NCBI RefSeq assembly: GCF_003177035.1
Contig: NZ_CP029488.1
Location: forward strand, 3,726,501-3,790,500
Reading direction: 5' to 3'
Length of the DNA stretch: 64,000 nucleotides
Origin: Salinisphaera sp. LB1
Lineage (GTDB): Bacteria > Pseudomonadota > Gammaproteobacteria > Nevskiales > Salinisphaeraceae
In this document: one piece after another, positions 9,211 through 19,011 of the stretch
Layout: every line of letters starts with the position of its first letter
Position numbering within the stretch: the stretch's first letter is position 1
Program-made: the position numbers and the translations under genes
The notes under the pieces: generated by a model
The model's database searches: none
Seen by the model: only the letters and a program-made list of their open reading frames with translations
What the model was told of the DNA's origin: nothing

Positions 9211-9622
9211 GATCCGGGTCCGCCGTATCGTCCTCGCGGGCGGTGGACTCGGCGTTGTCACGGTCTTCGCGCACCGCGCCGGAGATGATCTGGTCCAGAC
9301 GCTGGGCTTCCCGCTCGGTTGCATCCTCGATGAAGCGCAGATCCGGCATCACCCGCAACCGCAGGCGCTGGCCGAGATGCTTTTTGAGAAAACCCCGGGC
9401 CGCCCGCAGCCCCGCGATCGCCTCCGCCGATTTCTCGGCGGGGGCGGTCACGTCGAAGTTGCTGACAAACACCTTCGCGTATTTCAGATCCGGGGACACC
9501 TCGACATCGGTGATCGTGACGAACGTCACCCGGGGATCCTTGACCTGCGTGGCGATGAGGACCCCCAGCTCGCGCTTGAGCTCCTCACGGACCCGCTGAT
9601 GACGTGAGAATTCGCGTCCCAT
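9197..9622 (-). CDS. rbfA: Ribosome-binding factor A
   Basis: Cold-shock-linked 30S maturation factor that acts on helix 1 of 16S rRNA. The start at 9622 (MGREFSRHQRVREEL) gives 141 residues, the KH-fold core plus a charged C-terminal tail (EDRDNAESTAREDDTADPD). An upstream in-frame ATG would begin inside infB. It starts seven bases after the infB stop and overlaps truB, so the three genes are tightly coupled. Confidence 0.96.
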   Translation of the reverse strand: MGREFSRHQRVREELKRELGVLIATQVKDPRVTFVTITDVEVSPDLKYAKVFVSNFDVTAPAEKSAEAIAGLRAARGFLKKHLGQRLRLRVMPDLRFIEDATEREAQRLDQIISGAVREDRDNAESTAREDDTADPDRGAS

Positions 9623-9629
9623 CGCCGGC

Positions 9630-12329
9630 TCAGGCGGTCTCTGAGTCGGCGACCTTGCGCTGAACCTCGGTGCGCTCATACACCTCGATCTGATCGCCCG
9701 GCTTGATGTCGTTGTAGTTCTTCACGCCGATGCCGCATTCGGTGCCGGCCGGCACGCGATCCACCGCGTCCTTGTGGCGCCGCAGCGATTCCAGTTCGCC
9801 CTCGTAGATCACCACGTTGTCGCGCAGCACGCGGATCGGCTGACCCCGCACCACCGCACCGTCGGCGACCACGCAACCCGCGATCGCGCCGAGCTTGGAG
9901 GAGCGGAACACATCGCGCACCTCGGCCAGGCCGATGATTTCTTCGCGCAGCTCGGTGCCCAGCAGACCGCTCACCGCATCGGTGACGTCCTGGATCGCCT
10001 CATAGATCACGCTGTAGTAGCGCACATCGACACCGGCTTCCGCGATCGTCTTGCGCGCCTGGTTATCGGCACGCACGTTGAAACCGATGATGATCGCCTG
10101 TGAAGCCAGCGCGAGTTCGACGTCGGATTCGCTGATACCGCCGACACCACTCGAAATGATCCGGATCTTGACCTCTTCGCTCGGGATCTTGCGCAGCGAT
10201 TCGACCAGCGCTTCCACGCTGCCCTGCACGTCGCCCTTGATGAGCAGGTTGAGATCCTTGGTTTCAGTCGGGCCGTCGTCGCCAATCGCGGAGAACACCT
10301 CCTCGAGCCGTGCCGCCTGTTGCTGGGCCAGCTTCGACTCGCGCTGATGCTCCTCGCGCTGGGCGGCGATTTCACGCGCCTTCTTCTCGTTCGCCACCAC
10401 GAAAGCATCGTCGCCGGCTTCCGGGGTGCCCGACAAACCCAGCACCTCGACCGGTATCGACGGGCCAGCCTCCTTCACCTGCTCGCCGAGCTCGTTGAAC
10501 ATCGCCCGGACGCGACCGTAATGCGGCCCCGCGAGAATACTGTCGCCGCGCTTGAGCTTGCCGGCCTTGACCAGAATGGTCGCCACCGGGCCGCGGCCCT
10601 TCTCCAGGCTGGATTCGATTACCACGCCGCGCGCGGCGACATCGATCGGCGCCTTGAACTCGGAAACCTCGGCCTGCAACAGCACCGCGTCCAGCAGGTC
10701 GTCGATGCCTTCGCCGGTCTTGGACGACACCGGCACTACCTGCACGTCGCCGCCCCAGTCCTCGGGAATGATGTCCTCGGCCGACAGGCCCGACTTGACC
10801 TTGTCCATGTCGGCGCCACTGACATCCATCTTGGTCACGGCGACCACGATGGGCACGCCGGCGGCGCGCGCATGCTGGATCGATTCCCGGGTCTGCGGCA
10901 TGACGCCGTCATCCGCGGCCACGATCAGTATTGCGATATCGGTGATCTCGGCACCGCGTGCCCGCATGCGCGTGAACGCCGCGTGGCCCGGGGTGTCGAT
11001 GAACGTGATCGCGCCCTTGTCGTGCTGCACGTGGTAGGCGCCGATATGCTGGGTAATACCACCGGCCTCGCCCGCCTGCACCTTGGTGCGGCGGATGTAG
11101 TCCAGCAGCGAGGTCTTGCCGTGGTCGACGTGGCCCATGATGGTCACCACCGGCGCCCGGGGCACGCCCTCGACCTGCTCTTCCTCGGCCCGCACTTCCT
11201 GGGCCAGCGCCTCTTCGGCGGTTTCCGAATGCACGGGCTTCGGGTTGTGGCCCATTTCCTCGACGATGATATGCGCGGTTTCCTGATCAACCGTCTGGTT
11301 GATGGTCGCCATCACACCGAGGCGCATCATGCGCTTGAGCACTTCACCGCCCTTGACTGCCATCTTCTGCGCCAGATCGGCCACGGTGATGGTCTCGGGA
11401 ATCTCGATGTCGCGCACAACCGGGGCTGTCGGGCGTTCGAAGGTATGCTCGGTGGCCACGTTGACGTTCTTCTGACGCCGACCGCCGCCCCGCTTCTTCT
11501 TGTCCTTGCGCCGGCCCTGCTTGCCTTCGGCGACATGCAGTTCCTTGCGCGGCTTGTTGTCACCGGCAGGCGCCTTGGCGGCGGCACCCGCGCCGGCTGT
11601 GCTTTCAGCGCCGCGGGCACGCTCGCGCTCACGCGCCACATCCTCTTCCGTGCGACCGTGGCTTTCGGCTGCGCGCCGCAGGTTTTCCTGCGCACGCGAG
11701 CGCGCGGCGTCGACCCGAACCCCGAGACGGGCGCGCTCACGCTCCATCGCCTCGCGACTGGCCTGGGCCTCGGCATCCTTTCGCGCCTGGATCTGGGCCT
11801 GACGCTTGGCCTCGGCTTCGGCGCGCTGGCGCTCTTCCTCCTCGCGCCGGGCACGATCCTCGGCCTCCTTGCGCTCGCGCTCCTCGCGCTGCGCGCGCTC
11901 GGCGGCCTCCGCCTCGACGCGCGCCTGCTCGGCGGCCTGGTCGAGCTCCTGGCTCTGCGCCGGCTGCGCGCTCGCCTCGCTCTCCGACTTGTCGTCCGCG
12001 GATTCCTGACCGCGGTTCGCGAACGTGCGCCGCTTGCGCACCTCGACACTGACCGTACGGCCCGACGATCCACCACGCCCGGTGTTGACCTTGAGCTCCG
12101 ACGTTGAACGTCGGCGCGACGACACGCCGGACCGCTTGGTACCGAGCTTTCCGCCCGAGCGGCCTGTGTCCGCCGAGCGCAAGTGACGCAACAGCTTGAG
12201 TTTATCGTCGTCGCTGATCTGATCGTCGGCCGTGGAAGCGGATACGCCCGCCTCGGCCAAGCGCGAGACAAGTCGCTCCACCGGAATACCGACTTCCGAT
12301 GCCAGCTGTTTGACTGTCGTTTGCGCCAT
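9630..12329 (-). CDS. infB: Translation initiation factor IF-2
   Basis: GTPase that brings fMet-tRNA to the 30S P site and promotes subunit joining. The 899 residues carry the N-terminal IF2_N fold ([15 protein letters not shown]), a long charged Glu/Arg/Ala-rich linker (about 60-290), a second IF2_N motif (about 310-360), the G domain with [15 protein letters not shown] and TKMD, and the C-terminal domains II-IV. Length is typical of gammaproteobacterial IF-2. It lies between nusA and rbfA in the standard operon. Confidence 0.98.
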   Translation of the reverse strand: MAQTTVKQLASEVGIPVERLVSRLAEAGVSASTADDQISDDDKLKLLRHLRSADTGRSGGKLGTKRSGVSSRRRSTSELKVNTGRGGSSGRTVSVEVRKRRTFANRGQESADDKSESEASAQPAQSQELDQAAEQARVEAEAAERAQREERERKEAEDRARREEEERQRAEAEAKRQAQIQARKDAEAQASREAMERERARLGVRVDAARSRAQENLRRAAESHGRTEEDVARERERARGAESTAGAGAAAKAPAGDNKPRKELHVAEGKQGRRKDKKKRGGGRRQKNVNVATEHTFERPTAPVVRDIEIPETITVADLAQKMAVKGGEVLKRMMRLGVMATINQTVDQETAHIIVEEMGHNPKPVHSETAEEALAQEVRAEEEQVEGVPRAPVVTIMGHVDHGKTSLLDYIRRTKVQAGEAGGITQHIGAYHVQHDKGAITFIDTPGHAAFTRMRARGAEITDIAILIVAADDGVMPQTRESIQHARAAGVPIVVAVTKMDVSGADMDKVKSGLSAEDIIPEDWGGDVQVVPVSSKTGEGIDDLLDAVLLQAEVSEFKAPIDVAARGVVIESSLEKGRGPVATILVKAGKLKRGDSILAGPHYGRVRAMFNELGEQVKEAGPSIPVEVLGLSGTPEAGDDAFVVANEKKAREIAAQREEHQRESKLAQQQAARLEEVFSAIGDDGPTETKDLNLLIKGDVQGSVEALVESLRKIPSEEVKIRIISSGVGGISESDVELALASQAIIIGFNVRADNQARKTIAEAGVDVRYYSVIYEAIQDVTDAVSGLLGTELREEIIGLAEVRDVFRSSKLGAIAGCVVADGAVVRGQPIRVLRDNVVIYEGELESLRRHKDAVDRVPAGTECGIGVKNYNDIKPGDQIEVYERTEVQRKVADSETA

Positions 12330-12395
12330 ATTTTGCTTACTCCGTGGTGCCCACGCGCTATCGGCGGGGCCATCCGTTCCGTTCGATCGCCCTAA

Positions 12396-13922
12396 TTATT
12401 CTGCGCTGGCCTGCTCATCGGCAAACCAGTGCGCCCGGGCGGCCATGATCAGCTCGCCGGCGGCCTTCTCGTCGATCTCGACCAGCTCCATGAGCTCGTC
12501 GGCGCCGAGTTCGGCCAGCTCGTCGCGCGAGGCCACGCCGGCTGCCGCCAGCTGGCCCGCGAACTGTTCGTCGACACCGTCGACTTCGAGCAGATCCGGC
12601 TCATATTCCGCGTCGCCGCCTTCGGCGCTCGAGATCGCCTTGGACAGCAGGTAATCGCGTGCGCGACTGCGCAACTCCTCGACGATATCTTCGTCGAATT
12701 CCTCGATCTCGAGCAATTCAGCCTCGGGCACGTAGGCGATTTCCTCAGTCGAGGTGAAACCTTCCTGAACGAGGATAACTGCGACCTCGTCATCGACATC
12801 GAGTTGTTCGCGAAACATGACCTGAAGCTGTTCACCTTCGGCCTCGCTCTTCGCGTCCGCGTCCTCGAGCGTCATGACGTTGAGCTTCCACCCCGTCAGC
12901 TCGGAGGCCAGACGAATATTCTGACCACCGCGGCCAATCGCCTTGGCCAGGGAATCCTCAGCGACCGCCAGGTCCATACTACCCGAATCCTCGTCAAGAA
13001 CGATGGATTCGACATCCGCCGGCGCCATGGCATTGATCACGAATTGTGCCGGATTCTCATTCCACATGATGATATCAATGCGTTCGCCGGCAAGCTCGTT
13101 GGACACGCTTTGCACCCGTGAGCCGCGCATGCCGACGCAGGCGCCGACCGGGTCGATCCGGCGATCCTTGGCCTGCACCGCGATCTTGGCACGCAGGCCC
13201 GGATCGCGCGAGGCCCCGCGCAGCTCGATCAGGCCCTGACCGACTTCCGGCACCTCGAGCTTGAACAGTTCGATGAGAAACTCCGGCTTGCTGCGGGACA
13301 CGAACAGCTGCGGACCACGCTGTTCGGGACGCACATCATACAGATAACCGCGGACACGGTCGCCCGGGCGCATCGGCTCGCGCGGGATCATCTGATCGCG
13401 CGGGATGATCGCCTCGGCGTTACCGCCCAGGTCGAGAATCACCGAACCGCGCTCCATGCGCTTGACCAGCCCCGTGATCAACTCACCGACACGGTGCCTG
13501 TAGGCGTCCACGATCTGCGCTCGCTCGGCCTCGCGCACTTTCTGCACGATAACCTGCTTGGCCGCCTGCGCCGCGATACGGCCGAACTCGACCGACTCCA
13601 TCGGTTCCTCGATGTAATCGCCGACCTCGACTTCGGGATGCGTTTCGCGCGCGGTCTCGAGTGAAATCTCGCGATCCGGGGCTTCAATGAACACCGGCTC
13701 GCCATCCTCGCCCTCGGCACCGGGATCGATCACCTGCCAGCGACGAAACGTCTTGTAATCGCCGGTCTTGCGGTCGACTTCGACACGCACCGCGATCTCC
13801 CCGCCATGCTTCTTGCGGGTCGCTGACGCCAGCGCGGCCTCGATCGCCTCGAAGATGATCTCGCGATCGACGCCTTTCTCGTTCGATACCGCTTCGGCGA
13901 CTAAAAGGACATTTTTATTCAT
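12396..13922 (-). CDS. nusA: Transcription termination/antitermination factor NusA
   Basis: Binds RNA polymerase and modulates pausing, termination and rRNA antitermination. The 508 residues hold an N-terminal RNAP-binding domain, S1 domain ([16 protein letters not shown], about 145), two KH domains (about 230-350) and two acidic helical C-terminal repeats, as in E. coli. The ATG at 13922 follows an AGGTGG site; the GTG immediately before it is an alternative. It follows rimP by 64 bases. Confidence 0.97.
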   Translation of the reverse strand: MNKNVLLVAEAVSNEKGVDREIIFEAIEAALASATRKKHGGEIAVRVEVDRKTGDYKTFRRWQVIDPGAEGEDGEPVFIEAPDREISLETARETHPEVEVGDYIEEPMESVEFGRIAAQAAKQVIVQKVREAERAQIVDAYRHRVGELITGLVKRMERGSVILDLGGNAEAIIPRDQMIPREPMRPGDRVRGYLYDVRPEQRGPQLFVSRSKPEFLIELFKLEVPEVGQGLIELRGASRDPGLRAKIAVQAKDRRIDPVGACVGMRGSRVQSVSNELAGERIDIIMWNENPAQFVINAMAPADVESIVLDEDSGSMDLAVAEDSLAKAIGRGGQNIRLASELTGWKLNVMTLEDADAKSEAEGEQLQVMFREQLDVDDEVAVILVQEGFTSTEEIAYVPEAELLEIEEFDEDIVEELRSRARDYLLSKAISSAEGGDAEYEPDLLEVDGVDEQFAGQLAAAGVASRDELAELGADELMELVEIDEKAAGELIMAARAHWFADEQASAE

Positions 13923-13986
13923 CACACCACCTGAGTGTTTCGCTTACGCCGGCCCGGAGGGACCGTTGCAGACCCGATCCGTCGCC

Positions 13987-14448
13987 TCACTCGTCGTTGT
14001 CGAATACCGGCTCCAGTCGCGCTTTGGCCATATCGCCCAAAGGCAGATCGTATGTGGCGTCATCACACGCCAACTCAACCACCTCACCCTTCACGGCATG
14101 AATTCGACCCTTGAACTTCCGCTGACCCGACACCGGCGCAAACATCTGCACGCGCGCGCGCTCGCCGACAAAGCGTTGAAAATGCGCCGCGCTGGCGAGC
14201 GGCCGGTCCAGACCCGGCGAAGACACTTCGAGCTGGTAACTCGCGCCGCCCTCGCCGTCGGCCACATCCAGCGCCGCGCTCACCTCATGGCTGACCGCTT
14301 CGCAATCTTCAATGCCGATTCCGTCGGGCGAATCGATATACAGGCGCACCACCGCGTTCGCGCCGGCGCCCACCGATTCCAGGTGCCACAACTCGTAGCC
14401 CATATCGGTCACGACAGGTTCGAGCAGCTTGTGCAGGCGGTGCGGCAT
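13987..14448 (-). CDS. rimP: Ribosome maturation factor RimP
   Basis: Assists 30S subunit assembly, especially binding of S12. The 153 residues have the RimP N-terminal alpha/beta domain (VRLYIDSPDGIGIEDCEAVS) and the C-terminal SH3-like domain beginning near residue 90. The signature YQLEVSSPGLDRPL is intact. It is the first protein gene after the initiator tRNA gene, as in E. coli metY-rimP-nusA. Confidence 0.97.
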   Translation of the reverse strand: MPHRLHKLLEPVVTDMGYELWHLESVGAGANAVVRLYIDSPDGIGIEDCEAVSHEVSAALDVADGEGGASYQLEVSSPGLDRPLASAAHFQRFVGERARVQMFAPVSGQRKFKGRIHAVKGEVVELACDDATYDLPLGDMAKARLEPVFDNDE

Positions 14449-14481
14449 AATCTTGAGACTCGGCGATTATGAGTCGCCAAC

Positions 14482-14507
14482 AAAAAAGCCCCGCATCGGG
14501 GGCTTTT
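14482..14507 (-). terminator. Terminator/attenuator after the initiator tRNA gene
   Basis: Minus-strand stem AAAAGCCCC(C)G/CGGGGCTTTT with a T tail, between the tRNA and rimP. It would release the tRNA and leave read-through into the nusA operon. Confidence 0.8.
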
Positions 14508-14520
14508 CGATAACCAGTTG

Positions 14521-14597
14521 TGGTAGCGGGGGCAGGATTCGAACCTGCGACCTTCGGGTTATGAGCCCGACGAGCTGCCAGACTGCTCCACCCCGCA
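14521..14597 (-). tRNA. Initiator tRNA-fMet (anticodon CAT)
   Basis: A 77-base cloverleaf with encoded CCA. Anticodon CAT is closed by three G-C pairs (GGGCTCATAACCC), the hallmark of initiator tRNA, and the D stem GAGC/GCTC matches E. coli metY. The acceptor reads TGCGGGG/CCCCGCT, so position 1 and 72 are T-T, unpaired as in initiators but not the usual C-A. It heads the rimP-nusA-infB operon. Confidence 0.95.
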
Positions 14598-14612
14598 CCC
14601 GATGAGCGCGAA

Positions 14613-14641
14613 ACTATAACAAGTTGCGGACTGCAAAGCAA
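14613..14641 (-). promoter_or_regulatory. Promoter of the metY-rimP-nusA operon
   Basis: TTGCTT (14636-14641) and TATAGT (14613-14618) on the minus strand with a 17-base spacer; predicted start near 14606, nine bases ahead of the tRNA. Confidence 0.72.
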
Positions 14642-14918
14642 GCCGGAAATTGTCTCCGAGAGGCTTTGAAACCCGCCCGACTGGCCGTCCAATCGGTCAA
14701 CGCGAGGCGCAGATTAGCATAGACGCTGACAGACGCAAGCCTTTTGTTGCGTGTTTATTTCAAAGGCATCGCGAAGCCCGGCATGACGGGCGATCCGAAC
14801 GCCCAGACGCCGCGGTACTGCAAGACCCGTCGCGCTGTATGCGCCGCTCACAACCACGATCTCCGACAAGCATCGCTCGGGCCTGTCGCGATTGCGCACG
14901 ACTTCGCGCCAGACGCCT

Positions 14919-15070
14919 TTATGCTTTTCGGGCTTCGTTCGGCGAAGAAACTCTACGCCGATGCGGTTGTGCGTTCGCGGTGCAGCCGATTCGAGGCGCT
15001 AACCGGCAACGGCGCCGGACGAAGCTCGTCACTCGAATTATTCGCTTGGAAAGGCAGCGCATACAGTCGT
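14919..15070. repeat. Degenerate copy of the 377-bp repeat (part)
   Basis: Matches the part of the tandem unit from TTATGCTTTCGGGC to GCGCATACAGTC (about 15340-15510) with many substitutions, including the shared GATTCGAGGCGCTAACCGGC and CGAAGCTCGTCAC segments. Confidence 0.8.
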
Positions 15071-15171
15071 GTAGGTCGGATTAGCGCAGCGTAATCCGAC
15101 ATGGACGCCAGTTCGCGAGTGGGGTGCGATCGGCCATGTCGGCTTACGGCCTGCGGCCTAAGCCGACCTAC
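15071..15171. repeat. Inverted-repeat-bounded element (copy 1)
   Basis: Begins GTAGGTCGG and ends CCGACCTAC, with internal palindromes around GGATTAGCGCAGCGTAATCC and GGCTTACGGCCTGCGGCC. A related shorter copy is at 16036-16109. It resembles widespread REP/MITE-like intergenic elements; no gene inside. Confidence 0.8.
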
Positions 15172-15188
15172 GACAAACCGCCATCGGC

Positions 15189-16014
15189 GTGAATCTGTGT
15201 TGATCTGCGGACAAATGCCTTAAGGAACGAAGAGAGCCAGTCGTGCGGCGCCCCGAAACCACGTATATCGCGAACCCGGTCCGCAAATGAACGCGAAGTA
15301 CGCTAATGGCGGATCGGTATTTCGACCTGGCAGACGCGCGGCGCATTATGCTTTCGGGCCTCGTTCGTCGAATAACGTGGTCCACAGATCGACGCCGATT
15401 CACGCCGATGCGATTGCACTTCCGCGGCGTAGCGGATTCGAGGCGCTAACCGGCGACGGCGTCGAACGAAGCTCGTCACCCGAATGATTCGCTTGCGAAC
15501 AAAGCGCATACAGTCCATTCGCGCCACAATCGCACCAGCGCCGCAAACGACTAACCGCCATCTGCGTGAATCTGTGTCGATCTGTGGACAAATGCCTTAA
15601 GGAACCAAGCTAGCCAGTCGTGCGGCGCCCCGAAACCACGTATATCGCGAACCCGGTCCGCAAATGAACGCGAAGTACGCTAATGGCGGATCGGTATTTC
15701 GACCTGGCAGACGCGCGGCGCATTATGCTTTCGGGCCTCGTTCGTCGAATAACATGGTCCACAGATCGACGCCGATTCACGCCGATGCGATTGCACTTCC
15801 GCGGCGTAGCGGATTCGAGGCGCTAACCGGCGACGGCGTCGAACGAAGCTCGTCACCCGAATGATTCGCTTGCGAACAAAGCGCATACAGTCCATTCGCG
15901 CCACAATCGCACCAGCGCCCCAAACGACTAACCGCCATCTGCGTGAATCCGTGTTGATCTGTGGACGAATGCCTTGAGGAACGAAGAGATTAGCCCTGCG
16001 GCGCCCCATGGCCA
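15189..16014. repeat. 377-bp direct tandem duplication plus partial third copy
   Basis: Unit 1 spans 15189-15565, unit 2 spans 15566-15942, nearly identical, and a third partial copy runs from 15943 to about 16014. A further fragment (CGACTAACCGCCATCTGTGT) recurs at 16153. Each unit contains imperfect inverted arms: GTGAATCTGTG-GATCTG-GGAC near its start and the complement GTCCACAGATC-GATTCAC about 190 bases later. It also contains GTCCGCAAATGAACGCGAA (15279 and 15656), identical to a sequence beside the GxxExxY gene at 34728. Confidence 0.9.
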
Positions 16015-16035
16015 CAGCGGTCGCGACCCGGTCGT

Positions 16036-16109
16036 GTAGGTCGGATTAGCGAAGCGTAATTCGACATCGACTCAAATCCGCGAGCGGGGTGCGGTCCAAG
16101 CCGACCTAC
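16036..16109. repeat. Inverted-repeat-bounded element (copy 2, shorter)
   Basis: GTAGGTCGG to CCGACCTAC, with the same order of internal segments as copy 1 at 15071 (GATTAGCG-AGCGTAAT, GGGGTGCG) but missing the second internal palindrome. Confidence 0.8.
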
Positions 16110-16190
16110 GTCTGCTGAAAATGTGAAATACCAACGAACCAGCGCCACTGACGACTAACCGCCATCTGTGTAAATCCGCCGCGATGAACG

Positions 16191-16224
16191 AAAAAAGCCG
16201 CGCCCTGATCACAGGACACGGCTT
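16191..16224 (-). terminator. Terminator after tRNA-Leu
   Basis: Minus-strand stem AAGCCG/CGGCTT with an inner CCTG/CAGG pair, followed by six T. It ends the secG-tRNA-Leu transcript. Confidence 0.85.
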
Positions 16225-16228
16225 GATG

Positions 16229-16313
16229 TGGTGCCGACGGCCGGACTCGAACCGGCACAGCTCTCGCTACTGCCCCCTCAAGACAGCGTGTCTACCAATT
16301 CCACCACGTCGGC
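16229..16313 (-). tRNA. tRNA-Leu (anticodon GAG)
   Basis: An 85-base class II tRNA with a long variable arm and encoded CCA. The acceptor GCCGACG/CGTCGGC pairs perfectly and the anticodon loop reads TTGAGGG. It follows secG by 16 bases, the same neighbour as in E. coli, so the two are probably co-transcribed. Confidence 0.96.
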
Positions 16314-16329
16314 AAAATCGTCCCATGGG

Positions 16330-16770
16330 CTAATCGGGAATTTTCGGCCCTTTGCTCTTGCTCTTGCTCGCACCTGCGGCCTCGCTACCCGAACCCGATC
16401 CGGACAAACCGCCCTGGACCTTGTTCGCCTGACCGCCGCCGGCCTTGTTACCTGTCTGCTGCTGGACCACGGATGGCTTGCTGCCTGAGCCCTGCGTCAG
16501 CTGATCGGTCACACTGCCACCGCCGCCCGTGGTGCTGGCCCCGTTCACGAGATAGGCCAGGACCAGGCTGGCCAGCATGAACAGCGTAGCCAGCCCCGCG
16601 GTGGCACGACTCATGAAGTTGGCCGAACCCTTGGCACCGAACACGGTGCCCGAGGCGCCGCTGCCGAACGCGGCGCCGGCGTCAGCGCCCTTGCCGTGCT
16701 GCAACAGAATCAGCGCAATCAGCGCAAGCGCGATCACAACCTGCGCGATCACCAGAATCGTATAAACCAT
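16330..16770 (-). CDS. secG: Protein-export membrane protein SecG
   Basis: Auxiliary subunit of the SecYEG translocon. Two transmembrane segments lie at about residues 3-22 and 52-75, joined by the conserved loop LLQHGKGADAGAAFGSGASG. At 146 residues it is longer than E. coli SecG (110) because of a Gly/Ser/Gln/Lys-rich C-terminal tail. Start ATG at 16770. It is in the tpiA-secG-tRNA-Leu arrangement usual for gammaproteobacteria. Confidence 0.95.
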   Translation of the reverse strand: MVYTILVIAQVVIALALIALILLQHGKGADAGAAFGSGASGTVFGAKGSANFMSRATAGLATLFMLASLVLAYLVNGASTTGGGGSVTDQLTQGSGSKPSVVQQQTGNKAGGGQANKVQGGLSGSGSGSEAAGASKSKSKGPKIPD

Positions 16771-16791
16771 GCAATCAGTCCGCTCGGCGCA

Positions 16792-17547
16792 CTAGACAAT
16801 AGCGCGCGCGATGTCGACGAATGAGTCCGCTTTGAGCGACGCCCCGCCGACGAGTGCCCCGTCGACGTCCGCGCCAGCGAAAAGCGCCACCGCATTATCC
16901 GGTTTTACGCTGCCGCCGTAAAGGATCGGCAGCGAGTTGGCTATTGTAGCATCCCAGTTCGCGATTTGGGACCGTAAAAACGCATGAACGGACTGCGCCT
17001 GTTCCGGCGAGGCCGAACGCCCGGTGCCGATGGCCCAGATCGGTTCATAGGCCAGCACCATGGCCTCCAGGGTCCGACGCTGGCAACGGCCGGTCAGCGC
17101 GTCGATCTGGCGCGCAAGCACGCTCTCCGTGTCATCGGCCTCGCGCTGCTCGAGCGATTCGCCCACACACACGATCGGGGTCAGGCCCGCGGCGACCGCC
17201 GCTTCGGCCTTGGCCACCACGACGTCGTCGCTCTCGCCAAACAGCTCGCGCCGCTCGGAGTGGCCGACCACGACATAACGCGCGCCGCACTCGGCCAGCA
17301 TCGCGCCGTGGATTTCGCCGGTGAAGGCGCCGGGTTCGAGCTCGCTGGACAGGTCCTGCGCGCCGGCCGCCACATGGCTCGGCTCCAGCGCCCGCGCGAG
17401 GCGTTCCAGGTAGACGAAGGGCACGCACACGGCGAGATGGCAATCAAGGGAGGGCGCGGCCTCGACCAGGGAACGGCCGAAGGCGTCAACCTGCGCCGCG
17501 CTGCCGTTCATCTTCCAATTGCCGGCGATGAATTTACGACGTGTCAT
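16792..17547 (-). CDS. tpiA: Triosephosphate isomerase
   Basis: Interconverts dihydroxyacetone phosphate and glyceraldehyde 3-phosphate. The start at 17547 (MTRRKFIAGNWKMNG) gives 251 residues. Active-site residues are visible: Lys in GNWKMN, His in VVGHSERR, Glu in AYEPIWAIGTG, and the phosphate loop LYGGSV. An in-frame upstream start lies within glmM and is rejected. Confidence 0.97.
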   Translation of the reverse strand: MTRRKFIAGNWKMNGSAAQVDAFGRSLVEAAPSLDCHLAVCVPFVYLERLARALEPSHVAAGAQDLSSELEPGAFTGEIHGAMLAECGARYVVVGHSERRELFGESDDVVVAKAEAAVAAGLTPIVCVGESLEQREADDTESVLARQIDALTGRCQRRTLEAMVLAYEPIWAIGTGRSASPEQAQSVHAFLRSQIANWDATIANSLPILYGGSVKPDNAVALFAGADVDGALVGGASLKADSFVDIARAIV

Positions 17548-17582
17548 GGATTCCCTCTTCCGTGATGAATGGTGTGTCCGCC

Positions 17583-18965
17583 TCAGACCGCGGCTCGCTG
17601 ATCGACCACATCGGCCAGGCATTTGGCATGGCGCGCGACCGCTTCGCCGTCCCGCCCCTCGACCATCACCCGCAACAGCGGCTCGGTGCCCGAGGGTCGT
17701 AATAATACGCGCCCGTCGCCGCCGAGTGCAGTCTCGACGTCGCTCACCGCCCGCATCACGCACGCGTCAGCCATCAGCGCGTCGGCCGTGCCGCGCCCGA
17801 CGCGCACATTGATGAGCGTTTGCGGACACTTCTCGACCGGGGCGACCAGGTGCGACAGGCGCTGGTGTCGATCACACATGGCGGCCAGCACCTGCAGCGC
17901 CGACACGGTACCGTCGCCAGTGGTCGCTCGATCCAGGCAGATCAAATGGCCGGAGGATTCCCCGCCCACGGTGCCGCCGCGGGCCAGCAGCCGCTCGAAG
18001 ACATAGCGATCGCCGACCTGCGCACGCTCGAACTCGATACCGCGCGCTTCGAGGGCCAGCGCCAGGCCGAGGTTGCTCATGAGCGTGCCCACCACCGGCC
18101 CGCGCAACTCTCCGGCCCGCTGGCGCTCGTCGGCAATCACGTAGAGCAACTGATCACCGTCGACGACCGTGCCATTCTCGTCGACCATGATGCAGCGGTC
18201 GCCATCGCCGTCGAGGGCGACACCGGCATCGGCGCCGAGCCGCTGCACGGCGTCTGCAACATGATCGGGATGGGTCGATCCGCAGTCCTGATTGATATTC
18301 AGGCCATCCGGGTTGTTGCCGATCGCATGCACGGTGGCACCCAGCTCGCGAAACACTTCCGGCGCCGTCTGGTAGGCCGCCCCATTGGCGCAGTCGACCA
18401 CGAGCGTCAGGCCGCGCAGGCCGCCATTGGCCAGGCGCGCGGTGGATTTGCAGAACTCGATGTAGCGGCCCGAGGCGCTTTCCACGCGGCGCGCGCGGCC
18501 CAACTGGCCCGAGGCCACGCAGGCCAGCGGCTGGTCGAGCTCGGTTTCGATCTCGATCTCGAGCGCATCGTCCAGCTTCTGGCCATGGTGCGAGAAAAAC
18601 TTCACGCCGTTGTCGGCGAAAGGATTGTGCGAGGCGCTGATTACCACGCCGGCCAGCGCGCGAAACGTCCGCGCCAGATAGGCGATGCCAGGCGTCGCCA
18701 GCGGGCCGACCAGCAATACGTCGACGCCGGCGGAGGCGAAACCGGCCTCGAGCGCGGATTCGAACATATAGCCGGACAGGCGCGTGTCCTTGCCGATGAC
18801 CACGCACGGGCGCGCGCCGCGCACTGCATCGCTGCCGCGCTCGTTCAGACGCCGCAGCAGCACGCGCCCCGCGGCCCAGCCCAGTCGCAACGCGAAATCC
18901 GGCGTCATCGGCGCTTCCCCGACCTCGCCCCGGATTCCATCGGTTCCAAAGTATTTCCGACCCAC
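17583..18965 (-). CDS. glmM: Phosphoglucosamine mutase
   Basis: Converts glucosamine 6-phosphate to glucosamine 1-phosphate for peptidoglycan and LPS precursors. The 460 residues show the catalytic phosphoserine loop ISASHNPFADNG (about 106-117), the metal loop LDGDGDRC, the sugar-binding GGESSGH and the phosphate-binding RPSGTEPLLRVMVEG. It lies in the conserved ftsH-folP-glmM-tpiA order. Confidence 0.97.
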   Translation of the reverse strand: MGRKYFGTDGIRGEVGEAPMTPDFALRLGWAAGRVLLRRLNERGSDAVRGARPCVVIGKDTRLSGYMFESALEAGFASAGVDVLLVGPLATPGIAYLARTFRALAGVVISASHNPFADNGVKFFSHHGQKLDDALEIEIETELDQPLACVASGQLGRARRVESASGRYIEFCKSTARLANGGLRGLTLVVDCANGAAYQTAPEVFRELGATVHAIGNNPDGLNINQDCGSTHPDHVADAVQRLGADAGVALDGDGDRCIMVDENGTVVDGDQLLYVIADERQRAGELRGPVVGTLMSNLGLALALEARGIEFERAQVGDRYVFERLLARGGTVGGESSGHLICLDRATTGDGTVSALQVLAAMCDRHQRLSHLVAPVEKCPQTLINVRVGRGTADALMADACVMRAVSDVETALGGDGRVLLRPSGTEPLLRVMVEGRDGEAVARHAKCLADVVDQRAAV

Positions 18966-19011
18966 CTCGGTTCTCCCCGATTGCTTGGTCCGGCCGCCCG
19001 ATGCCGGGCTA

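Larger units (their letters stand above)
14642..16190. other. Gene-free repeat island
   Basis: About 1.55 kb with no supportable gene. The first 280 bases (14642-14918) show nothing I recognise. The rest is filled by a degenerate repeat copy, a 377-bp tandem duplication with further partial copies and two short elements bounded by GTAGGTCGG inverted repeats, listed separately. Short open frames in the repeats (for example 15287-15487 and 15664-15864) are copies of each other and lack ribosome sites and family similarity. Confidence 0.8.

Noticed and set aside
15287-15864. Two near-identical 66-codon open frames in the repeat island
   Set aside because: They are the same part of a duplicated non-coding unit, lack ribosome sites and stop at arbitrary places.
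15189-16014. CRISPR array
   Set aside because: The repeats are 377 bp and directly adjacent, with no short repeats separated by unique spacers and no cas genes.
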